Positions 8,462 through 18,575 of a stretch of 33,997 nucleotides of DNA are shown here, piece by piece. A program made the translations under genes and the position numbers. Source of the DNA: an uncultured Pirellulaceae bacterium (GTDB taxonomy: Bacteria > Planctomycetota > Planctomycetia > Pirellulales > Pirellulaceae); NCBI GenBank assembly GCA_937921995.1, contig CAKZVF010000028.1, positions 1-33,997 of the forward strand, read 5' to 3'. How positions within the stretch are numbered: the stretch's first letter is position 1; each line of letters opens with the position of its first letter. The notes beneath the pieces are model-generated. The model was not told where the DNA came from and made no database searches. It saw nothing but the letters and a program-made list of their open reading frames with translations.

Positions 8462-11400
8462 ATGATCAGAAATTCAAATTTCCTGTGTCAAACGACCGCG
8501 CGGGTTGATGAATGGTTTCGGTGGTCCACTTTTGTTGCGGTGGCAATCAGCGCGGCCGTCGTTACTATGGTTGGCTGCCAAAAAGAAGAACCGCAATTTT
8601 TTGGTCACGTAAATTCGGATGCTCGGCACTCCGACACTTTCGAGCCATTGCCGCCCCGCGGCGATCTCTACGCCAAGGTATTTGAATCTTCTGGCCAACA
8701 ACCGCAGCTTCATGAGAGGTTGAGCCAGCAGTTTTGGGAGATGGCGGAATATATAAAGCGGCATGTTCGAGACGGTGTAAGAGAAAACGCGTCGATCCGC
8801 GACGTCGATTGGGTGGATTCCGAGTTCGCCGGACGTGGCGTGCAGTGGGACGCGCTTAAACCGCGCTTTCAGGACGATTCGACCAATATCAGCCGTTGGC
8901 AAGCTTCCGCCGATGCGCCTGCTTTTGAAGGACCGGAGGCGTTCGTGAAGTTCGTCACCAGCACCTTCGCTCAGTGGTCGGCTTCTAAAGATTTTCGAGT
9001 CGACATTCAGCCCTATTCGACGCGCGTGTTGCCGGATTCTGAGGGACGCGCGATTGAATCCAAAATGGTCGTTGAGATTTTTGGAAATACTGAACATCAA
9101 CAGGGAGTTCAGGCAACGTCTTTGTGGACGACTCGATGGAACAATGTTGAAGGCAATCAAAAACTTCAATTGAGCTCCGCCAGTATTAAAGCGGTCGAGC
9201 TGGTGACGTTGAAGGCAGATCAAGGACAGTTGTTCGAGGACTGTACCGAGTCAATTCTTTCACGCACCGACTTGGTCAAGGAACAACTAACGTACGGTTT
9301 AGATCAGTGGGCTCGGAAAATCCCAGGTTTGGACATCGTCGGCCACCAAGGTCTGGCGGTTGGGGATGTCAATCAAGACGGGTTGGATGATCTCTACGTT
9401 TGCCAGCCGCACGGGTTGCCGAATTTGCTGCTGATCCAGAATCCTGACGGTACGGCCGAGGATATGGGTGCAGCGTCAGCGGTTGATATTCTGGATGATT
9501 CACGCGCCGCCCTGATCATCGACATCGACAATGATGGCGACCAAGACTTGGTCGTCACGACCGAGCAAAGTTTGGTGCTGATGTCCAATAAGGGCAAGGG
9601 CGAATTTCAGTTGGAGCACGAACTGGCGATTGGTCACAGCGGCCATAGTGTTTCGGCGGCGGACTACGATCGCGATGGTGACCTTGATCTTTACATCTGC
9701 AAGTACGATTCGGTGAAAAATTATCGTGACCTGATTACGATTCCCGATTCGTTTGAGAACGCCGATTCGGGGGGACGCAATATTCTGCTGCGAAACGACG
9801 AGGGATGGAGCTTTGTCGATGTGACGGCGCAGGTCGGATTTGGCGTCGACGACAATGCTCGGTACAGCCGGTCCGCGGTTTGGGTTGACTACGATCTTGA
9901 CGGTGATCAAGACCTGTACGTGGCCAACGAGTGGTCTTCAGATCAGTTGTTTGAGAATGATAAAGGTTGGTTTTCCGATGTCGCCGAAAGTCTCGGTATG
10001 CTTCAGCCGGCCCAACATCGCAGTGTCTCCACGGGCGAATTCAACCACGATGGAAAACCGGATTTTTTCGTTGCCACTGACGCTCCATTGATGGCCTACC
10101 AAGCGTTGACGGAGAACAAATCGGTTAAGGATCTTTCGGTGCAGAAGCAGGCCATTCTTGGTGAGAATCAAATTTGGTTTTCCCAGAAGCAAAAAGACGG
10201 CGACGGTTTCATCGAAGGTTTTGAGTCCTTCTTTCTCCGAGCCCCCATCTTCGCGGCGCAGACGGCGTACAGCTCAGTTGCCGCCGACATCAACAATGAT
10301 GGGCTGGACGATGTGATCGTGACCAACGGGCACCTAACGCGCAACGCGTCTGAGGATCTTGGCGGAATGCTCTACGCTCACATGGTTGGTGACGATGTTT
10401 TAGACGTACAGGAATCCGAAGGCGGTTTTGTCGAACATTCGGAACTGGAGAATGATGTACTGGCGCTGACGCGTTCGGGTTACTCTCTGTTTGGCAACCA
10501 GCGTAACCGCTGTTACTTAAGCATTGGAAAGCTTGGTTTTGCAAACTTCTCCAGCGCGTCGGGTTTGGATTTCCTCGAAGACGCTCGCGCCGTTGCGACC
10601 ACCGACTGGGACGACGATGGCGATGTTGATGTCGTGATGACGTCACGCAATGGCCCCCGCATGAGAATTCTGTTGAATCAAAATCGTTCGGAGAACAATT
10701 TTCTTCAGTTTACGTTGATCGGCACCGAGTCAAATCATGATGCGATTGGATCGCGCGTTGAATTGTTCGTCGAGGGCAAGTCGGCACCGCTGGTCAAATT
10801 TGTCAGCGCAGGGTCCGGGAACCTCAGCCAATCCTCAAAACGACTGTTTTTTGGGCTTGGGAAACAGAGCCAGATTAAAAAAGCGGTTGTGACGTGGCCC
10901 GATGGCCGCCAGCAAACCTTCACCGAACTGGTGGCCAACACGCGGTATACGGTGACCGAGGGGCAAGACCAGGTCGCAGAACGCAATAACGAAAGATTCC
11001 AATTGAAAACGGCAGGTTCTAACCTTGCCGGAACATTGACGCTGCCTAATCGTGATGTCGCTACCTTTTCTCCGATGGCGTACCTTCCCAATTTGGAGTT
11101 TCAAAACGAGAGGAAGAAATTCCAAGCGATCGCTCCCTTGAATGAATCGTTCACGACGGTTGTGTTCTTTGGCGATAACAACCATTCGCGGTCCGTACTA
11201 AAACATATTAATGCAAGTGCTTCGGAATATAAGCACTCCCAGCGTGACTGTGTGGGGGTCTTTATTGATCCCGCGGCGGAGGATCAAGATCAGCGTTTTG
11301 CTTCAGCGGAGAAGTTCTTTACAGAGAAGGATTTTCGTTTCCGCTGGGGCGCTGCGACCCGCGCGACGCAGGAGAAACTGGTCCAATTAAATGGTCATTG

Positions 11401-12712
11401 GTTTTCCCAGCAGCAGTTACCTCAGTTGCCGTTTGCAGTCTTGATGAACAAAGAGGGACGGTTGGAACGAATTCACTGGCTGACGGCGACGAAGTCTCCG
11501 GATAAGTTGGTCGAGTATCTGAATGTCGATGCGGCCGATTGTTTTGAAGGCAAGGGCCATCTTGCCAATGCTAAACGGGGACGTTGGTTGTCGCGATACG
11601 ACGAATTTGATCTCTTGAGACTGGTTGAACGATTCAATCAATTAGGGATGAAAAAGACAGCGGATTTAATGTTCACGCTCAATCGGCCGCAGGCCGCACT
11701 CAAGCTATCGCAGTTCGCCGCCGATCTGCGTTCCGAGAATGATATTAAGCGGGCTGCAAAGTTCTTCAATCGTGCGATTGTGATCAATCCCTTTTGTGTT
11801 CCCGCACTGGTGGGGCGCGGGGAGATGATTCGATATCAAGCGAATAAAATGGGGGCCGAACAAGTCGAGCAGAAACTGCTGTCTTTGCAGATTGCTTCGG
11901 ATAATTTTCAGATGGCGTCAAATATTGATCCGCTGTGCACCGCAGCAATTGTCGGGCGCACGAATGTGTTGATTGATCAAAATAACGTCGATGAAGCCAT
12001 TACTGAACTGCAGAAGTATCTTTCGATTGATCCCGATCGTGCCGAGGTGCACGCGATCATCGGCCGTTTGTATTTTGCGAATCGCAAATTTCCCCAGGCG
12101 GCCAAGCACCTGTTGGTGGCTTACGAATTACGACCCAATTTGCCTTATGTCACCGGAGATCTTGGGTATCTGTACCTGTGTTCGGGTGAAGTTGATTTGG
12201 GTCGAAAATTTCTTCGTTTGGCGCATCGTCTTCAGCCGAGCGAACAGAACATCGTAAGGCATTTGGCCGAGGCGGAGTTTATCAATGGGAATTTCGAAAG
12301 AGCGTCCGAGCTGCTGGGGATGAGTGTTGAGCTCAATCCAAACAAACGCAGGTCAAAGGAGCTGTTGGCATGGTTGCTGGCGACGAGTCCCTACGAGCAG
12401 ACTCGCGATGGTCAGCAAGGGAAGAAAATGATGGAGCCTTTGGTTTTGATGGTCGGGGATCGGTCAGCGTCGACCTTGGAGATCTACGCGGCGTGTTTCG
12501 CCGAAAATCGCGATTTCAATGCGGCAATCGAATATCAGAACAAAGCGATCGCGCTGGTGCGATCGGGCAAGACGATTGATACGTATACGCAACAGCAGAA
12601 AGAGGGCATGGTCGCACGTCTGGAACTCTACCAGCGGCAGCGTCCTTATCGAATGGAAGACCTAATGCAGATCCCAATAAAAACTTCGCTCGAACGTGTC
12701 GCGCAAAAGTAG
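8462..12712 (+). CDS. VCBS/FG-GAP, ASPIC/UnbV and TPR repeat lipoprotein
   Basis: Very large predicted envelope protein of ~1416 residues. A hydrophobic stretch ends VTMVGC (Cys near residue 40), a lipobox-like site. Domains in order: an N-terminal unique region to ~295; FG-GAP/VCBS beta-propeller repeats (~300-740) with seven DxDxDGxxD-type loops such as GDVNQDGLDDLYV, DIDNDGDQDLVV and DYDRDGDLDLYI; an ASPIC/UnbV domain (~743-833) including FFGLGK and VTWPDGRQQTF; a thioredoxin-like but Cys-less region (~870-1020); and C-terminal TPR repeats (~1090-1395). ATG 8462 is chosen for its weak CGGA box; in-frame starts at 8411 (TTG) and 8432 (ATG) are possible. This architecture is common in Planctomycetes and its function is unknown. 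It converges on the coiled-coil gene ending at 12787. Confidence 0.88.
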   Translation: MIRNSNFLCQTTARVDEWFRWSTFVAVAISAAVVTMVGCQKEEPQFFGHVNSDARHSDTFEPLPPRGDLYAKVFESSGQQPQLHERLSQQFWEMAEYIKRHVRDGVRENASIRDVDWVDSEFAGRGVQWDALKPRFQDDSTNISRWQASADAPAFEGPEAFVKFVTSTFAQWSASKDFRVDIQPYSTRVLPDSEGRAIESKMVVEIFGNTEHQQGVQATSLWTTRWNNVEGNQKLQLSSASIKAVELVTLKADQGQLFEDCTESILSRTDLVKEQLTYGLDQWARKIPGLDIVGHQGLAVGDVNQDGLDDLYVCQPHGLPNLLLIQNPDGTAEDMGAASAVDILDDSRAALIIDIDNDGDQDLVVTTEQSLVLMSNKGKGEFQLEHELAIGHSGHSVSAADYDRDGDLDLYICKYDSVKNYRDLITIPDSFENADSGGRNILLRNDEGWSFVDVTAQVGFGVDDNARYSRSAVWVDYDLDGDQDLYVANEWSSDQLFENDKGWFSDVAESLGMLQPAQHRSVSTGEFNHDGKPDFFVATDAPLMAYQALTENKSVKDLSVQKQAILGENQIWFSQKQKDGDGFIEGFESFFLRAPIFAAQTAYSSVAADINNDGLDDVIVTNGHLTRNASEDLGGMLYAHMVGDDVLDVQESEGGFVEHSELENDVLALTRSGYSLFGNQRNRCYLSIGKLGFANFSSASGLDFLEDARAVATTDWDDDGDVDVVMTSRNGPRMRILLNQNRSENNFLQFTLIGTESNHDAIGSRVELFVEGKSAPLVKFVSAGSGNLSQSSKRLFFGLGKQSQIKKAVVTWPDGRQQTFTELVANTRYTVTEGQDQVAERNNERFQLKTAGSNLAGTLTLPNRDVATFSPMAYLPNLEFQNERKKFQAIAPLNESFTTVVFFGDNNHSRSVLKHINASASEYKHSQRDCVGVFIDPAAEDQDQRFASAEKFFTEKDFRFRWGAATRATQEKLVQLNGHWFSQQQLPQLPFAVLMNKEGRLERIHWLTATKSPDKLVEYLNVDAADCFEGKGHLANAKRGRWLSRYDEFDLLRLVERFNQLGMKKTADLMFTLNRPQAALKLSQFAADLRSENDIKRAAKFFNRAIVINPFCVPALVGRGEMIRYQANKMGAEQVEQKLLSLQIASDNFQMASNIDPLCTAAIVGRTNVLIDQNNVDEAITELQKYLSIDPDRAEVHAIIGRLYFANRKFPQAAKHLLVAYELRPNLPYVTGDLGYLYLCSGEVDLGRKFLRLAHRLQPSEQNIVRHLAEAEFINGNFERASELLGMSVELNPNKRRSKELLAWLLATSPYEQTRDGQQGKKMMEPLVLMVGDRSASTLEIYAACFAENRDFNAAIEYQNKAIALVRSGKTIDTYTQQQKEGMVARLELYQRQRPYRMEDLMQIPIKTSLERVAQK

Positions 12713-12786
12713 CCGATGGTAACGCCGTCGTCGCGAACGTTTAGGCGATCCGGCTTCGGCTTGAATGCGGCATTACCTCGGGTTGC

Positions 12787-15700
12787 TTACCAACCCGAAC
12801 GGCTGAAGCCTCCGCGCCCTGACGAGCTGGATCTGCTGCTGGATGATCCGCCCCAGCTTCCGGATGATCGGGAACTCGATCTGCCTCCGCCGCTGAGGAT
12901 TGAGCGATTGTTGGTGCTGCGACGATGTGCCTGTCTGCGGCGTCTTTCTGCGGCGCGGCGCTGGGCGGCTTGCCGCGTCATCACGGCCGTTTCGGCGATG
13001 GCAATTGCGTTAAGTATATTCTGTTGGGCTTGACGTGCGTACTGGACAGCGGCTTGGTAGTCACCACGACCAAGCAGCGCTCGGGCTTGGTCGAGCGTTC
13101 CTCTGGCGGTGCCAGGGTTGGCGCGGATGCCAAATCCACCAGACCAACTGAGCGCCCGTTGGTAGCTGGTGGAAGCGTTTCGGATTTCATTCGCAGCCGT
13201 TTGAGCGGCATCCAATTCGTCCTGAAGATTGGCTAACGTATCGGTAACGATGGCCAGCATTTGGTCCGCATCTTTATCAACCGAGCGCCAGTCTTCATGA
13301 GGGCGTTGCAGCCGAGATCGCAACTGGTCGGCAATTTGTTTCGCGTTGTGCAGTGATTGAATGGACTGTTGAACATCGCGGCTGTCAGGAATCTGATCGC
13401 GTTGCGAACGCGCAACGGCGGAGTTCGATTGTTCGATCGCTTGCTCAAGCGATCTGACCGATCGGCTCGCCTCTTCGTAGAGCTGCCTGTCCACTTTCAT
13501 TTGCGATAACAGGTTCTCAAAATCGCCGTTAACCGCATCAATTGCCGATGCTTCGTTGAAGGGGGCTCGCCGAACCGACTCGGATTCGATCGCTTGACGC
13601 AGATCCGAAAATTCTTGGTGCTTTTGCTTCAAGAGAACATGAGTCTGATTGGTGACGTGGTGTTGTTGCATTTGATGGGCAACGTCTTCGAAACGTTTCT
13701 GAAGCAAGACGATGTTCCCGGCGTTGTCTTCGACCATTTGCTGGAGTTGAACGGCAAGTTCCTCGATGAGTTTCTGGTTGTGTTCACAGCATTCTATTTG
13801 TTGCTGCCCAACCTCTAAGCTTTCATCAGCAGACAAAAGCCGCCCCTGTGAGTAAAGGTCTTTTGCACTGGTCGCGGCATCCTTGGATTTTTCGGATTGT
13901 CGTTTGGCCAAAAGAAATAGATCCGCAACAGAAATGGATGGAGCCGAAACCGTTTCCGCCTGCGAGGGGGCGGTTGCAGAGTTTGATTCAGCGATTCCCC
14001 ATTTGGCCCCTTCGACCGACAAAGAGGATTTGGCAAAACGATCCTGCAGTTCCGTCAGCAGCCTTTGCGTATTCGACAATCGCGATTCCGCCGAACCGAT
14101 CCGCGTTTCGAGCGACTGAACATCGGGTAGAAGGGAGTCCAGCACTTTCAATGATTCCGAAGCGATGGATTTGGCGTCATCAATCCAGTGCTGGGCTTCA
14201 TTGGCCGAAAGTTCGGCCGCCGGCGGGTCGCCGCGATCAAGTGCAGCAAGACATGCCGCGTTGTGTTCCCGCGCAAAGTTCAATGATTTGATCGCGTCTC
14301 GATTCCGCTCTGTCAAAATGCTATCCAGCGGCAAACTTAGCCGTTGGGCAATAATTTCTTTGGCCGCGTTGACGTTGGCTAATTCAGATTCAATGGTCGG
14401 GGCGATTTCGTTCACTGATAAATCATGCAATCGCACGGCATCGGAAACCGCAGATTCAAACTTCTCAAACGAAACCCGCCACTGGTTAATGCCATCGCTA
14501 ACGTCGGCCATTAAGGCATCGGCGGCGAGTGATTGCGCACGGTCAGTGAAGTCATCCAGAGCCGCGTCCACCCAATCAATCTCACGATTCCGTTGGTCCA
14601 GTTCTTCAGTGTGCGTTCGAATCGAAGGAATAAGTTGCTCGCGCACGCCGGTCAGTTGTAGTGCCAATTCATCCGCGTTGGCGGCTTTGCGAAGTCCCGT
14701 CGTTGCGGGGCCTTGGATCGCGGAGATTGGGTCCGTTCGTCCGACCACTTCCGCTTCGTCTTGATCCGCTTGAGCGGACTTCAACAGTTCGTCGAAAAGT
14801 TGTGGCACGTGTAACAAGCCATCCTCTTCAGTCGCTTCCCGCGCCTTTTGTTCGTGTAGTGACGCTTCGTCGATGGCGCTTTGGAGGTCTTTGTTGGTGG
14901 AAACGATCTGCGTCCAACCCGATTCGACTTGTCCGATCGTTTCGTTGGCCGAGATCGACCGCTGGCGAAAAATTTCGAACAATTCAGTGAAGCTTAAAGA
15001 GATTTTCCGTGGACCATCACCGTCGGTGTTGTTGGGATCGTTGAGCGCATCGTGTTCGCGCACCAACGCGATTCCTTCATTCTCATCGAATTCGATCGGT
15101 TTGTTCTCAAGTATTTCGAACCCTTCGTTGAAGTTCTCTGGACTCCACCAGTTGGTCACCTTCCTCCACAGCGAAGTTGGCTCAATCTTTTGCTTGGCTT
15201 CGTCAATGACTTTGTCGACGCTGCTGCTCATGACCAAGATCTGGTCGATGTCGTCGAGTGCTTTTGAGGACAGTTCCTTTGTTTTGCCTTGGTATCCCTT
15301 CCGTGCGATGGCTTCACGATCGCCAATGACAACGTCCGCGCGTTTGAGCAGATCGCCCATCCCATGCAGTTCGTCACGCACTTCTTTTTCGCGCTGAACC
15401 AATCGTTCTTTTGCCCGGTTTTTCGCTGGCGCTCGTTTGCGATTAAGCCAAAGAAAGAGACCGGCAAACAAAGTCGCAAAGACAGATCCAATGGTCGCGA
15501 TCGCCCGTTGGATGAACGTTTTACGGGCTTGTTTTTGCGCGAGTTCTGCTCGCAGTGTTTGAAGTTTTGTGGTCGCATCTTCGAGTGCGTACGTGGCGGA
15601 GTTTAAATGATTCTGGAATTTGCTGTCGGCGACTTCGTAAGCGCCACGGGCATCGGCGAGCATTTTTTGAACATCAGAAAACGAATCGCCGAGTTCCGAT

Positions 15701-16740
15701 GCCAGGTCGCCGGCGTCTTCTTGTAATTGTTCCTTCCGTTGTTGAAGTTGTTTTTCGGATGTTTCGAAACGTTCGTATTCACGGTAGAGGTTGATCCAGT
15801 CATCCGAAGCACTGTCGACACTGTCGGTTGACTTTTTAACGTTCCCGATAGGCGTATCTTCCTTCTTAAGACTCGCTTTGATTGCGTTCATCTGCTCTGT
15901 GATGCTGGCGATGTCAGGATTGGTCATATCGGCCGTAGAGTTTGGATGAGCCTCTTTGACACTGGCGGCTGATGTTTGGATTGTTGCCAGTTTGTTTTCG
16001 ACTTCTCCCAGCCGGGCAAGCATTTCGTCGATTTCTCGTTGCCGCTGAAGTCTTTTCTGTTCGGCGATCTTCTGTTCTTCAACGATCGCGCGAGACAATG
16101 GCTGATTGATAGAAGTAATGGTGTCGCGCACGGCGTCGAGGATACGTCCGCCGCCACGCATTGCCCTGTACGCGGGGCGGTCAAGTTTTCCGATCCAGCG
16201 ATTTTGCCCGAGGCCTCGTCGGGTCTGTGCTTCGGACGCGCGGTAGGCAAATTTGCGTTGCTTAAGGTATAGAATGAAGACGGCTGCATCTTGTTCGCCG
16301 GTGATTGGATGCGTCTGCGAACGAAAGGAACCTACCTCCATGAGATCGCTGACCGATAATTCGACAGCGTCCATCCCCGTTTCAATACGACCTTCGCGGT
16401 TGGTGTATCTTTGCAGGGAGGCATCTTCCATCAGGATCACCGTCCAGTGCGGTCCATTTTGATGGATCCAACTTTCCAACCCAATCAGCTGCGATTGAGA
16501 AAGGCCGATCCCGCCCTGCACATAGAGGTGCTGGTTAGGCTTCCATTTTTCTATGACCTGACGGACATCAGAGAATGGAAAGTAGGTCGCACTACCGCGC
16601 ACGGGCGATCGTTCGGCGCCAGGGGACTTGCGGGCTTGAGCGAAAATATTGCTGTTGCAGCCAAGCGTTAGGAATAGCCCTGCAAGCCAAAGCAGGAGGG
16701 TTTTTTGAGTGTGGTTTCTCAATCGTGATAAGGTAGTCAT
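12787..16740 (-). CDS. Giant membrane-anchored coiled-coil protein with TPM-like N-terminus
   Basis: Protein of 1317 residues. Residues 1-36 are an export signal (LLLWLAGLFLTLGC then NIFAQA), possibly lipoprotein-type. Residues ~65-220 resemble the TPM/YgcG phosphatase-like fold: LYVQGGIGLSQSQLIGLESW, then a strand, then DAAVFILYL and a Gly-rich loop. Coiled coil follows, with a transmembrane helix at ~410-433 (SVFATLFAGLFLWLNRKR), then about 800 residues rich in Glu, Gln, Ala and Arg with heptad character. The last ~50 residues are a Ser/Gly/Arg tail (SSSSRSSSSGRGGFSRSGW), like the Gly/Ser tails of YgcG-type proteins. Automatic pipelines often mislabel such proteins as SMC; no Walker A or signature motif is seen. 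Probably a structural envelope protein spanning periplasm and cytoplasm. Confidence 0.82.
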   Translation of the reverse strand: MTTLSRLRNHTQKTLLLWLAGLFLTLGCNSNIFAQARKSPGAERSPVRGSATYFPFSDVRQVIEKWKPNQHLYVQGGIGLSQSQLIGLESWIHQNGPHWTVILMEDASLQRYTNREGRIETGMDAVELSVSDLMEVGSFRSQTHPITGEQDAAVFILYLKQRKFAYRASEAQTRRGLGQNRWIGKLDRPAYRAMRGGGRILDAVRDTITSINQPLSRAIVEEQKIAEQKRLQRQREIDEMLARLGEVENKLATIQTSAASVKEAHPNSTADMTNPDIASITEQMNAIKASLKKEDTPIGNVKKSTDSVDSASDDWINLYREYERFETSEKQLQQRKEQLQEDAGDLASELGDSFSDVQKMLADARGAYEVADSKFQNHLNSATYALEDATTKLQTLRAELAQKQARKTFIQRAIATIGSVFATLFAGLFLWLNRKRAPAKNRAKERLVQREKEVRDELHGMGDLLKRADVVIGDREAIARKGYQGKTKELSSKALDDIDQILVMSSSVDKVIDEAKQKIEPTSLWRKVTNWWSPENFNEGFEILENKPIEFDENEGIALVREHDALNDPNNTDGDGPRKISLSFTELFEIFRQRSISANETIGQVESGWTQIVSTNKDLQSAIDEASLHEQKAREATEEDGLLHVPQLFDELLKSAQADQDEAEVVGRTDPISAIQGPATTGLRKAANADELALQLTGVREQLIPSIRTHTEELDQRNREIDWVDAALDDFTDRAQSLAADALMADVSDGINQWRVSFEKFESAVSDAVRLHDLSVNEIAPTIESELANVNAAKEIIAQRLSLPLDSILTERNRDAIKSLNFAREHNAACLAALDRGDPPAAELSANEAQHWIDDAKSIASESLKVLDSLLPDVQSLETRIGSAESRLSNTQRLLTELQDRFAKSSLSVEGAKWGIAESNSATAPSQAETVSAPSISVADLFLLAKRQSEKSKDAATSAKDLYSQGRLLSADESLEVGQQQIECCEHNQKLIEELAVQLQQMVEDNAGNIVLLQKRFEDVAHQMQQHHVTNQTHVLLKQKHQEFSDLRQAIESESVRRAPFNEASAIDAVNGDFENLLSQMKVDRQLYEEASRSVRSLEQAIEQSNSAVARSQRDQIPDSRDVQQSIQSLHNAKQIADQLRSRLQRPHEDWRSVDKDADQMLAIVTDTLANLQDELDAAQTAANEIRNASTSYQRALSWSGGFGIRANPGTARGTLDQARALLGRGDYQAAVQYARQAQQNILNAIAIAETAVMTRQAAQRRAAERRRRQAHRRSTNNRSILSGGGRSSSRSSGSWGGSSSSRSSSSGRGGFSRSGW

Positions 16741-16822
16741 ACTTGTTCAAATCGGTAGCGGAAACAAATCATCGGACGCACTGGTCGAAAACTAATTTTA
16801 ACGCACAGCCATTACCTGCGGT

Positions 16823-17851
16823 ATGATCGAATTCGGCTGTTGCGAAGTGTTTTTTTGGGGTGCAACGAACTTGAGTGAAGAAATTAAGCGTCTTATCTGC
16901 CAAGCCAGTGATGTTGACCGGTGCGAATTGGGCGAAGTGATTCAGAACCTTTGGAGCGGGTATGGCGTTATTCAAAAGGTTTCTCTAATCGGCACAGAAA
17001 TTACTCCTGCTGTTGTCAAACACGTTGATTTGAGCAAGCACCGGAAAAATCGGCGAGGCTGGGATGGGGATGCTTCCCATCAACGGAAAGTTAATTCTTA
17101 TGAGGTTGAGAATGAGTTTTATCGAAGCTTTAGCCATCGGTGTTCCGGGTTTGCGCGAGTGCCCGGTTTTTTGGGCGGGGCGCAGCTGGGGGCAGGGCAG
17201 GGGTGCGTGATCGTGCTGGAGGATTTGGATAGCGCGGGTTTCGCGCGACGTAAAAGCCGAGCTGATATGGAAGACGTGAGTAACTGTTTACGTTGGATCG
17301 CCAACTTTCACGGACAGTTTTTAGGAGATCTCGGACAGGGACTTTGGGAGACGGGAACTTATTGGCATCTTGCCACGCGACCAGAGGAGCATGCAGCCAT
17401 GCAGGATGGATCGCTAAAAAAGGCGGCCAAAGCAATTGACCAACGGCTGAATGAGTGCAAATTTCAAACGTTGGTGCACGGGGACGCGAAATTAGCAAAT
17501 TTCTGTTTCGCTGATGGCACGCACATCTCACCAGCGGTCGCCGCCGTCGATTTTCAATATGTTGGCCGTGGATGCGGAATGAAAGACGTGGTCTACTTCC
17601 TTACCAGTTGCTTCGGCGATGATCAGTGCGAACAACACTATGAAGGACTGCTTGACTTTTATTTTCGCCAGCTCAACGAATCTCTAAAAGATGACTTTGT
17701 TCAATTTGATGAATTGGAGCGCGAATGGCGGTCGATGTTTGCGATGGCTTGGGCTGATTTCAATCGGTTTTTAAACGGTTGGTCACCCGGCCATTGGAAA
17801 CTGACGCCGTTTTCTCAGCGCATGACTGACCAAGCGTTGAGAATGTTGTAA
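16823..17851 (+). CDS. Aminoglycoside-phosphotransferase/ecdysteroid-kinase-like protein
   Basis: Predicted cytoplasmic kinase-fold enzyme of 342 residues. The catalytic loop is LVHGDAKLANF (~214-224), with HGD and the downstream Asn of the APH/choline kinase superfamily. The metal-binding Asp appears in AVDFQYVGRG (~240-249), replacing DFG. VIVLEDLD (~130) is the hinge of the ATP site. The overall pattern, with DFQY and a following MKDVVYFLTS helix, is closest to the ecdysteroid-kinase-like/DUF1679 branch, so the substrate is likely a small molecule rather than an aminoglycoside. The start is ambiguous: ATG 16823 gives an odd N-terminus (FGCCEVFFWG), while TTG at 16871, after GGGG, would give 326 residues. 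It is divergent from the coiled-coil gene. Confidence 0.85.
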   Translation: MIEFGCCEVFFWGATNLSEEIKRLICQASDVDRCELGEVIQNLWSGYGVIQKVSLIGTEITPAVVKHVDLSKHRKNRRGWDGDASHQRKVNSYEVENEFYRSFSHRCSGFARVPGFLGGAQLGAGQGCVIVLEDLDSAGFARRKSRADMEDVSNCLRWIANFHGQFLGDLGQGLWETGTYWHLATRPEEHAAMQDGSLKKAAKAIDQRLNECKFQTLVHGDAKLANFCFADGTHISPAVAAVDFQYVGRGCGMKDVVYFLTSCFGDDQCEQHYEGLLDFYFRQLNESLKDDFVQFDELEREWRSMFAMAWADFNRFLNGWSPGHWKLTPFSQRMTDQALRML

Positions 17852-17897
17852 GGTTCCTTTTTCAGTAACTTTGATACTTGGGAATTTTGATTTAAAG

Positions 17898-18575
17898 ATG
17901 GCGGATCAAACACGAATCGTAAAACCAGCTGAGGATAGTCGGACGGTAATTTCTGAATCTGGTGAACTGCTGCGCGTCCCGAGTTCTTGGAGTCTGCTTA
18001 AGCCCGGTGATGCGGGTGTTACGCGGCGCGTCAAGGCGGCCGGGCCTTCTTGGACGGTGAAGGCCAAACGTGGTCGACGTGTGATTTCTTTGGGCGTGTG
18101 GGCTGAGACGACGACGATCGAAAGAGTGACTGCCGAATTCGCTCAGGAGAGATCGACTGATGCGTATGCCCGAAAACAGCGTGCGGCAAAGGCGCGTCGG
18201 GAGAAAGCTCAGGCGGAATACGTTGACGATTTCGAGTCGGCTGTGTTTGACTTTTTGGGGTTTGACGCGCGGTACGGCGATTTGGCTGAGGAATTGTCCA
18301 AGGCTGTTGCAACGCATGCGACGCCGGTGGGAAGCGGGACGGTCGCGCGCACGAAAAGGATTCCCGTCCAGCAGCGCGCCGAGGCGGCGGTGATCGCATG
18401 GCTGCGACATCAAACGACCGCTTATGATGACATGGTCATACCGCGTGTGAAAGGCAAACGGCGCGAAGTTCGGCGGATGTTGGCTAAGAAGTCTCGTCTG
18501 TTGCTGGGAGTCTATCGTAGTGGCAAAACAATTGATCCGCAGCGGTGTTTGTTGCGTCAAGCTTTATCGCGGTAG
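17898..18575 (+). CDS. DUF2293 domain protein
   Basis: Predicted soluble, strongly basic protein of 225 residues. The N-terminal part (~20-70) carries VPSSWSLLKPGDAGVTRRVK and KRGRRVISLGVWA. A charged helix follows (~85-115, RKQRAAKARREKAQ). The C-terminal part contains the DUF2293 core GSGTVARTKRIPVQQRAE with the helix AAVIAWLRHQTTAYDDM. The function of DUF2293 is not established; the positive charge suggests nucleic-acid contact (inference). ATG 17898 is preferred to the upstream in-frame TTG at 17871. A long minus-strand frame overlaps it (17892-18560) but lacks family signals. It lies 46 bases after the phosphotransferase stop, so co-transcription is possible. Confidence 0.78.
   Translation: MADQTRIVKPAEDSRTVISESGELLRVPSSWSLLKPGDAGVTRRVKAAGPSWTVKAKRGRRVISLGVWAETTTIERVTAEFAQERSTDAYARKQRAAKARREKAQAEYVDDFESAVFDFLGFDARYGDLAEELSKAVATHATPVGSGTVARTKRIPVQQRAEAAVIAWLRHQTTAYDDMVIPRVKGKRREVRRMLAKKSRLLLGVYRSGKTIDPQRCLLRQALSR

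Noticed and set aside
12778..12798. Terminator between the convergent genes ending at 12712 and 12787
   Set aside because: TCGGGTT/AACCCGA forms a 7-bp stem, but no T-run follows on either strand and it overlaps the stop codon.
12787..16740. SMC or chromosome-partition protein identity for the coiled-coil gene
   Set aside because: No Walker A, Walker B or ABC signature; it has an export signal and a transmembrane helix.
17892..18560. 222-codon minus-strand frame
   Set aside because: Antisense to the DUF2293 gene, which has clear family signals; the minus product is a low-quality basic/His-rich shadow.
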